Below, piece after piece: positions 62,740 to 64,000 of a stretch of 64,000 nt of DNA. The notes under the pieces were generated by a model. The model was not told where the DNA came from and did no database searches. It saw only the letters and a program-made list of their open reading frames with translations. The stretch is from assembly GCF_000093025.1 (NCBI RefSeq), contig NC_014207.1, forward strand, positions 806,001 to 870,000, read 5' to 3'. Both the position numbers and the translations under genes were made by a program. Positions within the stretch are counted from its first letter, which is position 1. Every line of letters starts with the position of its first letter. This DNA is from Methylotenera versatilis 301 (GTDB taxonomy: Bacteria > Pseudomonadota > Gammaproteobacteria > Burkholderiales > Methylophilaceae).

Positions 62740-63948
62740 ATGCACATACTTTTTTTTACCAGTGAACAGTGGCCAACGTTTAGGGCAGACTTAACTATTC
62801 TGTTTGGAAAGTATCTGCCACGTTTTGATGTTACTTGCGACTTAGTAACAGAGCAAGATACCAATGACCTATTAAAACCTGTAGCTTGGCCAGCGGGAAA
62901 AGCCTTGTTATGCAAGGTACCCAAAAATCGTGCTGGGCAATACCTCATTAAGTTTTTACACCAATGCAAAGTTTTAGTCACAACTAACTATAGTCACTAT
63001 CAAGCGGTGCAAGTGAGAGATATGACCGTCATTGCATTGCTTGCCATAATGGTATGTAAGATTAAAAAGAAACCATTCTACTATTGGCTTTCATATCCCC
63101 AGTCAGAAGGTCAGGTGCAGCGTGCTAAAGCGCGTGGCGTAGGTGCTGGAATGCGTTACTGGTTTCCGTTAATTCAAGGCACTATTGGTCAATATTTGCT
63201 CTATAAAATAATATTGCCAAACGCACAACATGTTTTTGTTCAATCTGAAACGATGCTGCAAATGGTCGCTCAGCGTGGTATAGCTAAAGAAAAGATGACG
63301 CCAGTACCAATGGGCGTAGATTTACAAGCTGCACAACAAAAACTACTACCTAGCGACAATCCATTATTGGTGAATAAACGGGTTTTAGTTTATTTAGGTA
63401 CTTTAGATCGCGTTCGACAAATTGAAATTTTATTCAATATGTTGGCGATAGTGCGTGAAAGTATTCCGAACATTATGCTGGTATTGGCAGGAGACACGGA
63501 AGACAAAGCACACCGCGCTTGGTTAGAGCAAGAGGCCCGTAGTTTAGGGGTAATGGACTCAATACTGTGGACTGGATGGCTGCCTATGCAGGAAGCTTGG
63601 CGTTATGTAGCTGCAGCCGAAATTGGTTTGTCGCCAATACCTCGCGGGTATTTATTAGACATGGGTTCTCCTACTAAGGCGATTGAATACATGGCGCTCG
63701 GACTGCCTGTGGTCATGAATGATAATCCAGATCAAGCACTAGTTGCTAGAGAGAGTGGCGCCGCCACCTGTGTGCCACTTGATGCGAAGTCTTTTGCAAC
63801 GGCTATCACTCATTTGCTAAATGATACTGAGGCTAAAACTACTATGCAGACTAAGGGCATCGAGTATGTGAATAAAGTACGTGGTTATGGGCAACTCGCA
63901 ATCAATCTGTCCTCAACATATCATCAGCTCATCTCAAAACTGTCATAA
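62740..63948 (+). CDS. Glycosyltransferase, GT4-like
   Basis: A 402-residue GT-B enzyme, starting at ATG 62740 without a strong ribosome site. Donor domain: RVLVYLGTLDRVRQIEILFN, IMLVLAGDTEDKAHRAWLEQ, ILWTGWLPMQEAWRYVAAAE, IGLSPIPRGYLLDMGSPTKA and IEYMALGLPVVMNDNPDQAL. The N-terminal half has the transferase-like VLVTTNYSHYQAVQVRDM. Probably another exopolysaccharide sugar transferase in the same operon; the operon may continue beyond the window. Confidence 0.88.
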   Translation: MHILFFTSEQWPTFRADLTILFGKYLPRFDVTCDLVTEQDTNDLLKPVAWPAGKALLCKVPKNRAGQYLIKFLHQCKVLVTTNYSHYQAVQVRDMTVIALLAIMVCKIKKKPFYYWLSYPQSEGQVQRAKARGVGAGMRYWFPLIQGTIGQYLLYKIILPNAQHVFVQSETMLQMVAQRGIAKEKMTPVPMGVDLQAAQQKLLPSDNPLLVNKRVLVYLGTLDRVRQIEILFNMLAIVRESIPNIMLVLAGDTEDKAHRAWLEQEARSLGVMDSILWTGWLPMQEAWRYVAAAEIGLSPIPRGYLLDMGSPTKAIEYMALGLPVVMNDNPDQALVARESGAATCVPLDAKSFATAITHLLNDTEAKTTMQTKGIEYVNKVRGYGQLAINLSSTYHQLISKLS

Positions 63949-64000
63949 AACCTAACTATCATGATGCATTAGTTTAGTGCTCTTATGCTTAATACATTCT

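Overview
The window reads as a chromosomal stretch from a betaproteobacterium, most likely a methylotroph of the Methylophilaceae (Methylotenera/Methylobacillus type). The main argument is the gene set. An exosortase-B polysaccharide locus (epsD-E-F-G-xrtB-epsI with an epsL-like barrel, a CAAX-type protease and an EpsA-type LuxR regulator) has the composition of the methanolan cluster of Methylobacillus. Moderate G+C and AT-rich intergenic regions fit. The assignment is inference, because no rRNA or housekeeping marker is present.

Layout. (1) Positions 2-9872: two giant, consecutive type I-secreted RTX adhesins. The first is cut by the left edge and contains three virtually identical 357-bp repeats. 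The second carries a von Willebrand A domain, and its coding frame continues upstream of any normal start, suggesting a frameshift. (2) 10065-10354: tRNA-Ser(GGA) with a truncated IS3-type transposase fragment lying against its 3' end. (3) 10395-15071: galE, a glycosyltransferase, a small PEP-CTERM protein and a nucleotide-sugar synthase. (4) 15111-24653: an eleven-gene type II secretion-like operon (one major and three further pseudopilins, F, E, three inner-membrane proteins, a C/P-like protein and a secretin), preceded by a 22-bp palindrome and followed by a convergent lytic transglycosylase. (5) 25548-29154: the EpsA-type regulator, a PEP-CTERM protein and an unrecognised secreted protein. 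(6) 29247-46881: a two-partner secretion pair with a 3341-residue exoprotein, followed by an ExbB fused to a DUF2341/LamG-like periplasmic domain, two ExbDs, a TonB, a porin and a coiled-coil protein. (7) 46985-63948: CAAX protease, EpsL-like barrel, a third PEP-CTERM protein, and the exopolysaccharide assembly operon ending with a flippase-pyruvyltransferase fusion, glycosyltransferases and two tandem polymerase/ligase-like proteins.

The theme throughout is the cell surface: adhesins, exopolysaccharide, PEP-CTERM proteins sorted by XrtB, and the export machines for them. A palindrome of form TAGTCC-N4-GGACTA occurs in intergenic DNA upstream of galE, the first glycosyltransferase and all three PEP-CTERM genes, with seven sites at five loci. 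It looks like the operator of one regulon, and EpsA, the only DNA-binding regulator in the window, is the natural candidate. The other observations most worth following are the TPS/LamG-ExbB/TonB module as a possible energised surface system, the EpsG kinase without its Walker A lysine, and the likely frameshift at the start of the second adhesin.
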